Assembly: GCF_022758235.1 (NCBI RefSeq)
Contig: NZ_JALEBG010000003.1
Coordinates: forward strand, 434,001 to 498,000
From: Pontibacter liquoris
GTDB taxonomy: Bacteria > Bacteroidota > Bacteroidia > Cytophagales > Hymenobacteraceae
Reading direction: 5' to 3'
DNA length: 64,000 nucleotides
The notes under the pieces were generated by a model. It was not told the DNA's origin and made no database searches. It worked only from the letters and a program-made list of their open reading frames with translations. A program made the translations under genes and the position numbers. Positions 45,445 through 54,143 of this stretch are shown here, one piece after another. Each line of letters begins with the position of its first letter. Positions within the stretch are counted from its first letter, which is position 1.

Positions 45445-46602
45445 ATGAAAGCAGCCGTATTCCACAAGATAAAAGATATCCGGGTAGATAACGTTGAAGA
45501 CCCCAGGATACAGGACCCACGCGACGCCATTATCAAAGTTACCTCCACGGCCATTTGCGGCTCCGACCTGCACATCTACAACGGCATGATCCCGCAACCT
45601 GAAAACATGGTCATCGGCCACGAATTTATGGGCATTGTAGCCGAAGTTGGCCCTGCTGTAAAGAAACTGAAAGTTGGCGATCGGGTAGTGGTGCCTTTTC
45701 CGATTTCGTGTGGCACGTGTTTTTTCTGCCAGCACGGCCACTTTCCGCATTGCGAGAATTCGAACCCCGATCATTACGGGCCGGAAGGAGGCCTGGTAAC
45801 GGGCAAGGGAGGCGCCCTGTATGGCTACACCGATCTGTATGGCGGCTATGCCGGTGGCCAGGCCGAATACGTGCGCGTGCCTTTTGCCGATGTGGGGCCC
45901 TATAAAGTGGCCGACCACCTGACAGACGAGCAGGTGCTGTTCTTGACAGATATTTTCCCAACCGGGTATTCGGCCGTGCACTGGGCCGAAATTAAAGGCG
46001 GCGAAACGGTAGCGGTATTTGGCTGCGGGCCGGTAGGCCTGATGGCGCAGAAGGTAGCCTGGTTGCGCGGCGCCAAGCGCGTGATCGGCATCGACAAGGA
46101 GGAGTATCGCCTGGAAATGGCCCGCCGGTCGGCAGGCTCCGAAACGATAAACTTTAAAAATGTGGATGTTGTGGAAACGATCCGCGAAATGACCGAAGGA
46201 CGCGGTGCCGATGTCTGCATCGATGCCGTGGGTATGGAAGCGGACCGCTCGCTGCTGGACCGCGCCGCCAGCGTGGTGCGCATGGAAAAAGGCACGATGA
46301 ATGCCCTGCAGATGTGCTTTGATGCCGTGCGCCGGACCGGCATTGTTTCGGTGGTGGGGGTGTATGGCTCGCCCTATAATAATTTCCCGCTCTACCAGCT
46401 TTTCGACAAAGGCATCACCCTCAAAATGGGCCAGGCGCCGGTGCAGAAATTTATAGATGAGCTGTACCAGTGGGTGGACAGTGGCAAGATCAAGCTGGAT
46501 GACATTATCACCCATACCTTGCCACTGGACCAGGCCACGCATGCCTACGAGATCTTCTGCAACAAACAGGACGATTGCGTAAAAGTAGTGCTTAAGCCCT
46601 GA
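45445..46602 (+). CDS. Zinc-dependent alcohol dehydrogenase (MDR family)
   Basis: 385 residues. Catalytic zinc ligands Cys38 (STAICGSDLH) and His59/Glu60 (GHEFMG); structural zinc Cys89, Cys92, Cys95 and Cys103; Rossmann motif VAVFGCGPVGLMAQKVA. It resembles the glutathione-independent formaldehyde dehydrogenase-like subgroup (long lobe GGLVTGKGGALYGYTDLYGGYAGGQAEYVRVP). Substrate uncertain. It is convergent with the flippase gene, only 21 bases away, without a clear terminator. Confidence 0.92.
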   Translation: MKAAVFHKIKDIRVDNVEDPRIQDPRDAIIKVTSTAICGSDLHIYNGMIPQPENMVIGHEFMGIVAEVGPAVKKLKVGDRVVVPFPISCGTCFFCQHGHFPHCENSNPDHYGPEGGLVTGKGGALYGYTDLYGGYAGGQAEYVRVPFADVGPYKVADHLTDEQVLFLTDIFPTGYSAVHWAEIKGGETVAVFGCGPVGLMAQKVAWLRGAKRVIGIDKEEYRLEMARRSAGSETINFKNVDVVETIREMTEGRGADVCIDAVGMEADRSLLDRAASVVRMEKGTMNALQMCFDAVRRTGIVSVVGVYGSPYNNFPLYQLFDKGITLKMGQAPVQKFIDELYQWVDSGKIKLDDIITHTLPLDQATHAYEIFCNKQDDCVKVVLKP

Positions 46603-46623
46603 TTTATACTTTAACGTGTCCGT

Positions 46624-48084
46624 TTAGCTATCCGGAAGCAGGGTGCCCGTCGTGGTATCCTGCTTTTTTATACCTGCCATTTTGCTATACACGAGTGCTG
46701 CTGCGCCCAGCGCAAGCCCGGCAAACACTGTAAGCCATACTTTGTAGAGAACCGCGATATCCGCCAGCAAGTAGGCGGCCAGCAGCGTGCCCACCGTTAG
46801 CAGCAGCCACGCTGCCGGGAAGTAGCGCACCAGCCGGGCCTGCCGGTACTCTTTGAGCAGGTAACCCGCATAGCCCATATACATCAGGGCCGCAAACGTG
46901 GTAAAAGCCGCCGCCTGTATGCCATACACGGGCACCAGCAACAGGTTGAGCACCACATTACCCAGGCCTGCGATGGCAGACACCTTCCAGAGTACCTTTG
47001 TCTGTTCGCGGTATACCAGCAGGTTCATGGCCGCCAGGTACATGGGCCGGTAGTTATACCCCATCAGGATGATGATGGCTAGCGGGTAGGCCTGCTGCAG
47101 CTCCCGGTTCCGGATTAGCAGCACGAAGATCTCGCGCAGCCACAAACAGAGCACAAAAGTGCCCAGCAGAAAAAGCACTTGCAGGGCAAAGGTCATTTGC
47201 CGGGCCTGCTGTGCGCCCTCTTTGTCGCCAGCCCGGCCATAAAACTGCATGTAAAAGGGCGCTGCTGCCTGCACGATGGCCTCGGAAGCGGCCGAGAAGT
47301 ATAAACCAAAGCTGGAGGCAATATTATAAAAACCGATCCGCGGCACCGGCACACCCAACACATCCATCACCAGCCGGTCGGAGCTGTCGAGCATAAAAAA
47401 AGAAAAGTGATGCGGCACCAACGGAAGCGACACCCGCAGCGACTGCTTTATTCGCGACCACCTGAACCGCAGGATGGGCCACATCTGCTCTTTCCAGTAA
47501 AAAGCATAACTGTTAAGTATAAATCCCAGCATAGCCCCTGCAAAGTTCGACCAGAACCACCCCATGTACCCCATCCGCAGGTAAGCGATGGTATAAATAT
47601 TGAGCGCCACCGTTACCACGCCTACTACAAACGAACGCACCGCCACCGGCAGCGGACGCTGCTGCATCTGGTAAAACAGTGAGGTATGAAACTGGGTGGT
47701 GGAGAAAAAAGCAGGCGGCACAGCGCTCAACAGCACAATGGCCCAGCGGTGACTGGCCGCCATATCGGGCACGGCCACATAGAGCACGCCGGCCAGCAGC
47801 AGCCCGAACACCACCGACCACAACATCAGAAAACCGTGCAGCTGCCGCCAGATAAATTTATAGCGCGTGGGGTAGCGGGCATAGCTTCGGACCAGCACCA
47901 CCGACAGCCCCAGCGAGTGCAGCATCCCTAGGGCTCCTACATACGCCGTTACCACACCGGCTACCCCATAATCAACAGAAGTAACGTAACGGGTGATGAT
48001 GGGCAGCGTAAAAATGCCGGCAATCCGGGGCACTTGGGCCGCCAGGCCGTAAATAGCCGCATGAGAGAGGAGTTTCCGAAGCAT
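46624..48084 (-). CDS. Polysaccharide/lipid-linked oligosaccharide flippase (Wzx-like, MOP superfamily)
   Basis: 486 residues with about 14 membrane helices. The start MLRKLLSHAAIYGLAAQVPRIAGIFTLPIITRYVTSVDYG is typical of polysaccharide_synt (Wzx/RfbX) proteins. It would flip lipid-linked glycans for LPS, capsule or exopolysaccharide. No glycosyltransferases are adjacent, so its glycan is unknown. Confidence 0.88.
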   Translation of the reverse strand: MLRKLLSHAAIYGLAAQVPRIAGIFTLPIITRYVTSVDYGVAGVVTAYVGALGMLHSLGLSVVLVRSYARYPTRYKFIWRQLHGFLMLWSVVFGLLLAGVLYVAVPDMAASHRWAIVLLSAVPPAFFSTTQFHTSLFYQMQQRPLPVAVRSFVVGVVTVALNIYTIAYLRMGYMGWFWSNFAGAMLGFILNSYAFYWKEQMWPILRFRWSRIKQSLRVSLPLVPHHFSFFMLDSSDRLVMDVLGVPVPRIGFYNIASSFGLYFSAASEAIVQAAAPFYMQFYGRAGDKEGAQQARQMTFALQVLFLLGTFVLCLWLREIFVLLIRNRELQQAYPLAIIILMGYNYRPMYLAAMNLLVYREQTKVLWKVSAIAGLGNVVLNLLLVPVYGIQAAAFTTFAALMYMGYAGYLLKEYRQARLVRYFPAAWLLLTVGTLLAAYLLADIAVLYKVWLTVFAGLALGAAALVYSKMAGIKKQDTTTGTLLPDS

Positions 48085-48248
48085 TGCTTAAAATTATACT
48101 TTAATTCCAAGCCTGCGGCAAAGGCCGGTATCATTTTATCGCTGGCCACCACAAGCCTTTTCAAAGCGGAAGTGCACCAAAAGCGTCCTTTGGCTGTTGC
48201 CATACGTGTACATTTAGAGGCTGAAAAAGAAAAAGCTTAAAATTTTAT

Positions 48249-48256
48249 TATATTTG
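48249..48256 (+). promoter_or_regulatory. -7 element (TATATTTG) for the PSP1-gldH operon
   Basis: Exact TAnnTTTG match about 55 bases before the GTG start. An AAGGAG Shine-Dalgarno site (48298-48303) with 8-base spacing decides the GTG at 48312 as start. Confidence 0.5.
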
Positions 48257-48311
48257 TTAATTAACGGATAAAGAAAACAAGAATAGCCTAGCTATATAAG
48301 GAGATATAAAA

Positions 48312-49811
48312 GTGGGATGTAATTCATGTTCTAGTGGCGGATGCGGCACCAAGAAAACCAGTGCCGATGGCACCGAGGTTGTTGGAGGCTGCAAAAGCAA
48401 CGGCGGGTGCAGCACGGGAGGCTGTAACCGTTTAAATGTGTTCGACTGGCTCAGCGACATGGACCTGCCAACGTCGTTTGAGGAGTTTGACATAGTAGAG
48501 ATACGATTTAAGGGAGGGCGTAAAGACTTCTTCCGCAACATAAACAGACTGGAGCTCACCACCGGCGATGCCGTGGTGGTTGACGTGCCCAATGGCCACC
48601 ACATCGGCTTCGTGTCGCTGAAGGGCGAGCTGGTACGCCTGCAGATGCTCAAGAAAAAGGTAGATAACAACGAAGAGATCCGCACCATCTACCGCATTGC
48701 CACCGAGCGCGACATGGAGAAGTTTAACGAAGTGCGCGATCTGGAAGGCGGCACCATGTACCGTGGCCGCGAGATCATCCAGCAGCTAGGCCTGAAGATG
48801 AAGCTCTCGGATGTGGAGTACCAGGCCGACCGTTCAAAAGCCACCTTCTATTATTCGGCCGATGACCGCGTGGATTTCCGGGACCTGATCAAAAAACTGG
48901 CCGAAGAGTTTAAGGTACGCATCGAGATGCGCCAAATCAGCCTGCGCCATGAGGCCGGGCGCCTGGGAGGCATCGGCTCCTGTGGGCGCGAACTGTGCTG
49001 CTCTACCTGGCTCACCGACTTTAAGAGTGTGTCCACCACCGCGGCGCGTTACCAGAACCTTTCGCTCAACCCCAGCAAGCTGTCGGGCCAGTGCGGCCGC
49101 CTAAAGTGCTGCCTCAACTATGAGCTGGAAACCTACATGGCGGCGCTCAAGGATATCCCGACAGTAAACCGCCCGCTGCAAACGCGCCAGGGCGATGCCA
49201 TCCTGCAGAAAACAGACATCTTTAAGAAAATGATGTGGTTCGGCTACAAAGGCGACAACAACTGGTACCCGGTACCGGTAGCCCGCGTGCAGGAAATTCT
49301 GGAGGAAAATGCCGCCGGCAAAGTGGTAGAGATGCTGCTGGCCGAAGCACCGGAAGAGCCGAAACAAAATGAGTTTGTGGCCCAGGTGGAAGGCAATCTG
49401 GAGCGCCTGGACGATAAGTTTAAGAGCAAAAAGAAAAAGAAGAAGAAAAAGCGACCTACTGACAGTTCCGCGCCACAGCAGCCGCAAGCGGCCGATGACC
49501 GGGCAGTGGTTGCTGCGCCCAGACCTGCTAACCGGCCGGAGCCTCAGGGCGACCAGGCCCAGCGGCCAGGCAGGCAGAAGCCCTTTAAGAGCCGCAACAA
49601 AGGCAACCGGGAAGGTGGCGAACTGAAGGAACGACGGGAAAACAGACCACCGCGTGAGCGGAAAGAAGGCGCTCCCAAACCTGCTGACAACTCCCAGCCT
49701 ACAGCTCCTTCTGCTACACCGCAGGATGGGCAACAGCAGCGAAGCCGCAGCAGAAAGCCGTTTAAGGGTAGAAGACCAGATCAGAATAAACCGCCACGGA
49801 CCGATGCATAA
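48312..49811 (+). CDS. PSP1-domain protein (RicT/YaaT-like) with Cys-rich N-terminus and low-complexity tail
   Basis: 499 residues from a GTG. Residues 1-39 are Gly/Ser/Cys-rich with six cysteines (3, 6, 11, 27, 33, 38). PSP1 domain about 50-290: EIRFKGGRKDFF, GSCGRELCCSTWL, CGRLKCCLNYE. The last about 120 residues are basic low complexity (Lys runs, then Pro/Gln/Arg-rich). Bacillus RicT (YaaT) acts with RicA and RicF, a complex carrying Fe-S clusters, in RNA maturation; the CC pairs here fit. In gliding Bacteroidota this gene commonly precedes gldH, as here with an 8-base overlap. Confidence 0.92.
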   Translation: MGCNSCSSGGCGTKKTSADGTEVVGGCKSNGGCSTGGCNRLNVFDWLSDMDLPTSFEEFDIVEIRFKGGRKDFFRNINRLELTTGDAVVVDVPNGHHIGFVSLKGELVRLQMLKKKVDNNEEIRTIYRIATERDMEKFNEVRDLEGGTMYRGREIIQQLGLKMKLSDVEYQADRSKATFYYSADDRVDFRDLIKKLAEEFKVRIEMRQISLRHEAGRLGGIGSCGRELCCSTWLTDFKSVSTTAARYQNLSLNPSKLSGQCGRLKCCLNYELETYMAALKDIPTVNRPLQTRQGDAILQKTDIFKKMMWFGYKGDNNWYPVPVARVQEILEENAAGKVVEMLLAEAPEEPKQNEFVAQVEGNLERLDDKFKSKKKKKKKKRPTDSSAPQQPQAADDRAVVAAPRPANRPEPQGDQAQRPGRQKPFKSRNKGNREGGELKERRENRPPRERKEGAPKPADNSQPTAPSATPQDGQQQRSRSRKPFKGRRPDQNKPPRTDA

Positions 49812-50289
49812 AAAGCTAGTTGTGTTTGCAGCCGCATTCCTGCTGCTGCTTATGGGCTGTGATCCGAAGCGGGTGTTTGAACAGAACGTAGATTTTGCAA
49901 AAGGCAAATGGGCCATAGACAATGCCCCGGTGTTTACCTTCGAGATTGAGGATACGACCCAGGCCTACAACATCTACTTTAATGTGCGCTACTCGCTGCA
50001 GTATGAATTTTATAACCTGTACGTGCGCCACCAGCTGCTTGGCCCTGATGGCAAGCAGTTGTCGGCAGACCTGCACGAACTGCTGCTGATGGACGCCAAA
50101 ACAGGCAAGCCCCTGGGCAAGGGCTCGTCTGATGTATACGACCTGCAGACGCTTGTGCTGAAGAATGTGACGTTCGATAAAGTGGGCACCTACAAGCTCC
50201 GGCTTACCCAGTACATGCGCCGCGATCCTTTGCCCTATGTGCAGTCAGTTGGCGTGCGCGTAGCCAAAGCAGATGGCAGTAAAAGCTGA
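49804..50289 (+). CDS. gldH: Gliding motility lipoprotein GldH
   Basis: 161 residues from the ATG at 49804, which overlaps the PSP1 stop by 8 bases and opens a lipoprotein signal (MHKKLVVFAAAFLLLLMGC, Cys19). Family motifs: VFEQNVDFAKGKWAIDNAPVFTFEIED, YNIYFNVRYSLQYEFYNLYVR and the final DPLPYVQSVGVRV. GldH is needed for gliding in Flavobacterium and has T9SS-linked roles. Many non-gliding Cytophagales keep it, so gliding itself is not proven. Confidence 0.93.
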   Translation: MHKKLVVFAAAFLLLLMGCDPKRVFEQNVDFAKGKWAIDNAPVFTFEIEDTTQAYNIYFNVRYSLQYEFYNLYVRHQLLGPDGKQLSADLHELLLMDAKTGKPLGKGSSDVYDLQTLVLKNVTFDKVGTYKLRLTQYMRRDPLPYVQSVGVRVAKADGSKS

Positions 50290-50312
50290 TGCAGATCAGC
50301 TGCCTGTAAGAT

Positions 50313-50350
50313 AAAAGCCGCCTGCAACTACTGTTGCAGGCGGCTTTTTT
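50313..50350 (+). terminator. Intrinsic terminator after gldH
   Basis: AAAAGCCGCCTGCAAC and GTTGCAGGCGGCTTTT form a long stem around ACT/CT, ending in TTTTTT. Confidence 0.92.
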
Positions 50351-50464
50351 GCTGAAGCGGCCCGGGTCTTTCCCATCCTGTACAACTACGTACGGAAAGT
50401 AGCTGGTAACAAAACTGTAGTTACCTGAGTATTGCATACACACACTTTAAAGCGCCCGGAGCAA

Positions 50465-51559
50465 ATGAAGATTGCCCTTATAATTTTCGGTTTTATACTT
50501 ACCCTTTTCTCCTTTCTGTCGCTGATCAAGTCTCCCAAATGGTGGATACGCGTGCTGGATTTTCCCCGCTTTCATGTAGCGGTGCTGCTTACAATAACCC
50601 TTATCGCCTTTATCGCCCTGTATGGCCTGTACGGCACAGCCGAGATGGCGATACTGGCCATCTGGGTGCTGGCGGTGCTCAACGAGGTGCGGTTTGTATT
50701 TCATTTCACGCCCTTGGTAAAAGTCGAGGCCCTGCGCACTGAGCAGCAAAAGCCTAACAATGCTTTCACGCTGATGATGGCCAATGTGCGCATGATCAAT
50801 AAAAAACATCAGAAATTCCTCCAACTGGTGCTGCACGAAGACCCGGATATGCTGGTGATGAATGAGCCCGATGAAGTATGGTACCAAAGTGTGCGGCATG
50901 AGCTGGAGAAGCGCTATCCTTACGCCATAAAAGAGCCGATCAACAATACCTATGGCATGTTGTTCTGGAGTAAGTTTAAGCTGGAAGAACCGGAAGTAAG
51001 ATTTCTGGTGGAAGATGATATCCCATCCTTTTACGCCACTGTGGTATTGCCAGGCGGCGATAAGTTTGGCCTTTACACCGTGCATCCCCGGCCGCCCCGT
51101 TTCCTGCAGGACACCGAGACCCGCGAAGCCGAGTTACTGCTGGTTGCCAAAGAAGTAAAACAGAACCCCTTGCCCTGCGTTGTCGCCGGCGACCTAAACG
51201 ATGTGGCCTGGTCGCGGACCACGGAGTTATTCAAAGAAATCAGCACGATGCTTGACCCGCGTGTGGGCCGTGGCTTTTATAATACTTACAATGCCTTTAT
51301 CCCCCTGTTCCGCTACCCGCTGGACCATGTTTTCTATAACCCTGCCTTCCGGTTAGTAAGCTTGCGTCGCCTGCCCAAGTTTGGCTCCGATCATTTTCCG
51401 GTGGCTATTACCCTTAATTTTGAGCCGCAAAAAGAGCACGAACAGGAGCACCCGGTAGCCGACCTGGCAGACCGCCAGGAAGCACGTGAGCTGATTCAGG
51501 ACGGGTTGGAAAAAGGGCAGGAACGGGACGCGGAAAGAAAGAACGGCACAGGCAGCTAA
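50465..51559 (+). CDS. Endonuclease/exonuclease/phosphatase family membrane protein
   Basis: About 364 residues from the ATG at 50465 (MKIALIIFGFILTLFSFLSLIKSP); the frame to 50432 adds residues that would spoil the first membrane helix. Three N-terminal helices (about 4-24, 35-55, 60-80) anchor an EEP domain: TLMMANVRMINK, LVMNEPDEVW, VVAGDLNDVAWS and FGSDHFPVAITLNF. Family members hydrolyse nucleic acids or phosphodiesters in a Mg-dependent manner. A charged tail follows. Function unknown. Confidence 0.87.
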   Translation: MKIALIIFGFILTLFSFLSLIKSPKWWIRVLDFPRFHVAVLLTITLIAFIALYGLYGTAEMAILAIWVLAVLNEVRFVFHFTPLVKVEALRTEQQKPNNAFTLMMANVRMINKKHQKFLQLVLHEDPDMLVMNEPDEVWYQSVRHELEKRYPYAIKEPINNTYGMLFWSKFKLEEPEVRFLVEDDIPSFYATVVLPGGDKFGLYTVHPRPPRFLQDTETREAELLLVAKEVKQNPLPCVVAGDLNDVAWSRTTELFKEISTMLDPRVGRGFYNTYNAFIPLFRYPLDHVFYNPAFRLVSLRRLPKFGSDHFPVAITLNFEPQKEHEQEHPVADLADRQEARELIQDGLEKGQERDAERKNGTGS

Positions 51560-51567
51560 AAGAAAAA

Positions 51568-51593
51568 ACCCGCCCAGGGTTGCCTGAGCGGGT
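51568..51593 (-). terminator. Intrinsic terminator of cspA-like gene
   Basis: ACCCGC-C-CAGG-GTTG-CCTG-A-GCGGGT hairpin; on the minus strand it is followed by TTTTTTCTTTT. Confidence 0.85.
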
Positions 51594-51638
51594 CAAAATA
51601 GATGAATGTTGCCTTAGCGGCAGTATATTCCGGTTAAC

Positions 51639-51830
51639 TTAGATACGCTCTACGTTAATTGCATTCAATCCTTTTTTACCGTCCTTCACTTCGAAAGAAA
51701 CACGGTCATTTTCACGAATTTCGTGAATCAGACCAGTCTGGTGCACGAAGATGTCTTGGTTAGTGTCATCAGCGACAATGAAACCAAATCCTTTTGAAAC
51801 GTTGAAGAACTTTACTTTACCTGTTTTCAT
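51639..51830 (-). CDS. Cold-shock protein, CspA family
   Basis: 63 residues from the ATG at 51830 (MKTGKVKFFN). RNA-binding motifs RNP1 KGFGFIV and RNP2 DIFVHQT are intact. Binds single-stranded RNA/DNA as a chaperone. The leader is short (about 21 bases), unlike the long cold-sensing leader of E. coli cspA. It is divergent from the FUS-like low-complexity gene across 418 bases. Confidence 0.96.
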   Translation of the reverse strand: MKTGKVKFFNVSKGFGFIVADDTNQDIFVHQTGLIHEIRENDRVSFEVKDGKKGLNAINVERI

Positions 51831-51857
51831 TATAAACAATTTTTTAAAATAATGAAG

Positions 51858-51865
51858 CAAAGTTA
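51858..51865 (-). promoter_or_regulatory. -7 element (TAACTTTG, minus strand) for the cold-shock gene
   Basis: Exact TAnnTTTG on the minus strand, 28-35 bases before the ATG. No clear -33 TTTG. Confidence 0.5.
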
Positions 51866-52248
51866 ATAATTCCTCCGGAAATACTAACTACATTCTCATA
51901 AATTTATAACAGCATATCTTATAGGCATTTACGCTGCTGTCTCCACTCAAAAACAGGCACTGTCCGTATCGCGCTTCTCCCTTTTCCCGGCCATGCCCAC
52001 GCCCCATGTTACAACAGTTGCACCAGCCTGCTACCCGGCTGCAACTTAGGCCCCTGCAATAACCATGTTACCTGTGGTTCGTATAGCTAAAACGTTCTGT
52101 TACACCAAAAAAGATCATCTGTTACAAGTTCTTAGGGTGTAAGGGCAACTAAATCGAAAGCCACATCTGCCACCCCTGTGGCGAAACGAAATGAGGGGGT
52201 ATGGTGCAACAAACTTAATGTCAAACTTAATCTAAGGAGATCAGAACT
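51866..52248. promoter_or_regulatory. Control region between cspA-like gene and low-complexity gene
   Basis: No coding frame. It holds four direct TGTTAC hexamers (52007-52012, 52066-52071, 52098-52103, 52120-52125), an imperfect hairpin with GTTGC/GCAAC outer arms (52017-52045), and a direct pair of CAAACTTAAT just before the downstream gene. A strong Shine-Dalgarno AGGAGA (52235-52240) stands 8 bases before the ATG at 52249, unusual for this phylum and a hint of high expression. Confidence 0.5.
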
Positions 52249-54123
52249 ATGAAAGACTCAGAAAACAATCAAAACTCCAACCAAGGCTCCAATCAGTCAG
52301 GAAGCTCCTCATCCAGCAACCCGTCTTCATCATCAGATAACACAAGCAACAGCAGCTTTGGCAGCAACAGCAACAGCAACACGTTAAGTACAGGCTCTGG
52401 CAGTTCCAGCGGCTCCAGCTCACCTTCCGCTTCAAGCGGTTCTTCCAGCAGCTCGTCTAAGAGCAGCGACAAGGCAGGCAGCAACAGCAAAGCTGGCAGC
52501 TCCGACTCAGGATCCAAGTCATCGTCTTCTCCAAAAGCTAAATCTTCCTCTTTAAAAAGTTCCGGCAGCAAAAGCGGCAGTTCTAAGTCAGATACCTCTG
52601 GTGCAGGCTCCTCGCAAAGCAGCCAGGGAAGTAGCGGAAGCAGCTCTAACCAGAACTCCGAGTATGGCAGCTATGGCTCTATGAGCAGCGGCTCCCAGCA
52701 AAACTACCAGGGCTCCAGCCAGGGCAACCAGGACCATAACCAGCACTATGGCAGCAGCCAGGGGCAGAGTGGCTATGGCAGCCAGGGCGGGTACGGCTAT
52801 GGCTCGCAGAACAGCAACTATGGCGGCCAGAGTGGCTATGGGTATCAGGGAGATTATGGCTCCCAGGGAGGCTATGGTTCCTCTCAGGGTGGCTATGGTA
52901 GCCAAAGCGGCTCTCATAGTGGTTCTTCGCAGGGCAACTATGGCGGCCAGGGATATGGCTCCTCTTCGTCAAACCAAGGCGGATGGGGTGGCTCCTCGCA
53001 GGGCGGCTATAGCGGTGGCCAGAGCGGCCAGGGCAACCAAAGCGGTTACTATGGCTCACAGGCACAGGGATCGCAAGGCGGCTATAACTATGGCAACCAG
53101 GGCGGAATGGAAGGCAACCGCGTTCGCTACCAGGACCAGGATTTTGGTGCCAGCCGGGGCGGCATGCAGGGTGGCTACCAGGACAGAGAAGGCGACCAAC
53201 AGGGTGGCATGACTTCTGGCGGCAGCTCCGGTGCTTTTGGCACACAGGGCAACTCCTCGCAAGGCAGCTATGGTAGCTATCAGAGCGGTATGAGCGGCCA
53301 GGGAGGACACCAGGGTAACCAGCAGCACTACGGCAGCCAGAACCGTGGTGGCCAGGGAAGCTCCTCTTTCGGGGGCTACGGCGGTTCCTCACAGGGGAAC
53401 TATGGCCAAGGAGGCTATGGTTCATCTCAGGGCGGTTATGGCGGACATAGTGGCTCACAGGGCGGTTATGGTTCATCACAAGGTGGCTATGGCGGCTCTT
53501 CGCAAGGTGGCTACGGCAACCAGGGCGGTTATGGCTCAGGCAGATCAGGCTACGGAGACCAGGACCGCTATGGCTCTATGGGCTACGGCTCATCCAGAGG
53601 CATGAGCGAGTATGACCGCGATAACCAGGGCTCAGCAAGAGGCTGGGATTCACAAAGCTCTATGCAGGGCGGCTATGGCAGCCAGGGTGGCTACGGCTCC
53701 CGTGGCGGATCCTATAACGATGAATACCGTTCTTCAAGATATGGCTCGCAGGGCAGCGACTATGGCCAGGGTGGCTATGGTAGCTCCGGCCGCAGCCAGG
53801 GCGGCTACGGCGACAGCAACCGAAGCAGCGGCATGAGCGGAGGCTATGGTTATGGTTCCGGTTCAGGCTATGGTTCCGGCGCCGGCTTAAGCTCCGGTTC
53901 GGGATCAGGCAGCAGCAACTACCGCCAAGGTGGCTATGAGCAGGGCGGCCGTGGTGGCGACCAGAGCCGATATGGTTCTATGGATAGCAGCACGTCTTAC
54001 TACAGCGACAACCAGGGCTCCAGCTCCCGTGAGAACTATCGCGGCCAGCAGGGTTCAGGCAGCGACTCCGATCGTCATGACAGCCGCCGCAGCGACCGCT
54101 ACCGTAATATGGACAGAGACTAA
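52249..54123 (+). CDS. Gly/Ser/Gln/Tyr-rich low-complexity protein (FUS-like prion-like composition)
   Basis: 624 residues, no signal peptide, no membrane segment and no folded domain recognised. Residues 1-137 are Ser-rich with Asn, later Lys, and no tyrosine. From Tyr139 to about 600 the protein is a run of degenerate SQGGYG/GYGSS/NYGGQ repeats; exact SQGGYG occurs nine times by my count. The last 22 residues are charged (Asp/Arg/Ser-rich, ending RNMDRD). Tyr spaced by Gly/Ser/Gln resembles the condensate-forming parts of FUS, EWS and TAF15; Arg occurs late, giving possible Tyr-Arg contacts. High glycine and hydrophilicity also fit hydrophilins made in desiccation or osmotic stress. Divergent from an RNA-binding cold-shock gene. 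Real gene: strong ribosome site, terminator and consistent frame. Confidence 0.8.
   Translation: MKDSENNQNSNQGSNQSGSSSSSNPSSSSDNTSNSSFGSNSNSNTLSTGSGSSSGSSSPSASSGSSSSSSKSSDKAGSNSKAGSSDSGSKSSSSPKAKSSSLKSSGSKSGSSKSDTSGAGSSQSSQGSSGSSSNQNSEYGSYGSMSSGSQQNYQGSSQGNQDHNQHYGSSQGQSGYGSQGGYGYGSQNSNYGGQSGYGYQGDYGSQGGYGSSQGGYGSQSGSHSGSSQGNYGGQGYGSSSSNQGGWGGSSQGGYSGGQSGQGNQSGYYGSQAQGSQGGYNYGNQGGMEGNRVRYQDQDFGASRGGMQGGYQDREGDQQGGMTSGGSSGAFGTQGNSSQGSYGSYQSGMSGQGGHQGNQQHYGSQNRGGQGSSSFGGYGGSSQGNYGQGGYGSSQGGYGGHSGSQGGYGSSQGGYGGSSQGGYGNQGGYGSGRSGYGDQDRYGSMGYGSSRGMSEYDRDNQGSARGWDSQSSMQGGYGSQGGYGSRGGSYNDEYRSSRYGSQGSDYGQGGYGSSGRSQGGYGDSNRSSGMSGGYGYGSGSGYGSGAGLSSGSGSGSSNYRQGGYEQGGRGGDQSRYGSMDSSTSYYSDNQGSSSRENYRGQQGSGSDSDRHDSRRSDRYRNMDRD
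52640..54050 (+). repeat. Degenerate GGC-TAT-GGC coding repeat tract
   Basis: Imperfect DNA repeats (units like CAGGGCGGCTATGGC) encode the SQGGYG array. The densest part is about 53390-53560. Codon variation (TAT/TAC, CAA/CAG, GGC/GGA) shows that the peptide is conserved more than the DNA, arguing against a recent simple slippage tract. Confidence 0.75.
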
Positions 54124-54143
54124 ACCAACTACTTCCATGTAGC

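Noticed and set aside
45436..46542. 368-codon open frame antisense to the alcohol dehydrogenase
   Set aside because: Follows the codon periodicity of the true gene on the other strand; no recognisable domain.
51830..51900. Long cold-sensing leader of the cspA type
   Set aside because: The predicted transcript start is about 21 bases from the ATG, too short for such an RNA thermometer.
52679..53479. 266-codon antisense and 154-codon alternate frames within the low-complexity gene
   Set aside because: GGC/TAT/CAG repeats are open in several frames; only the chosen frame has a ribosome site and consistent codon variation.
52640..54050. CRISPR-like array in the repeated tract
   Set aside because: Repeats are coding, irregular in spacing and lack unique spacers.
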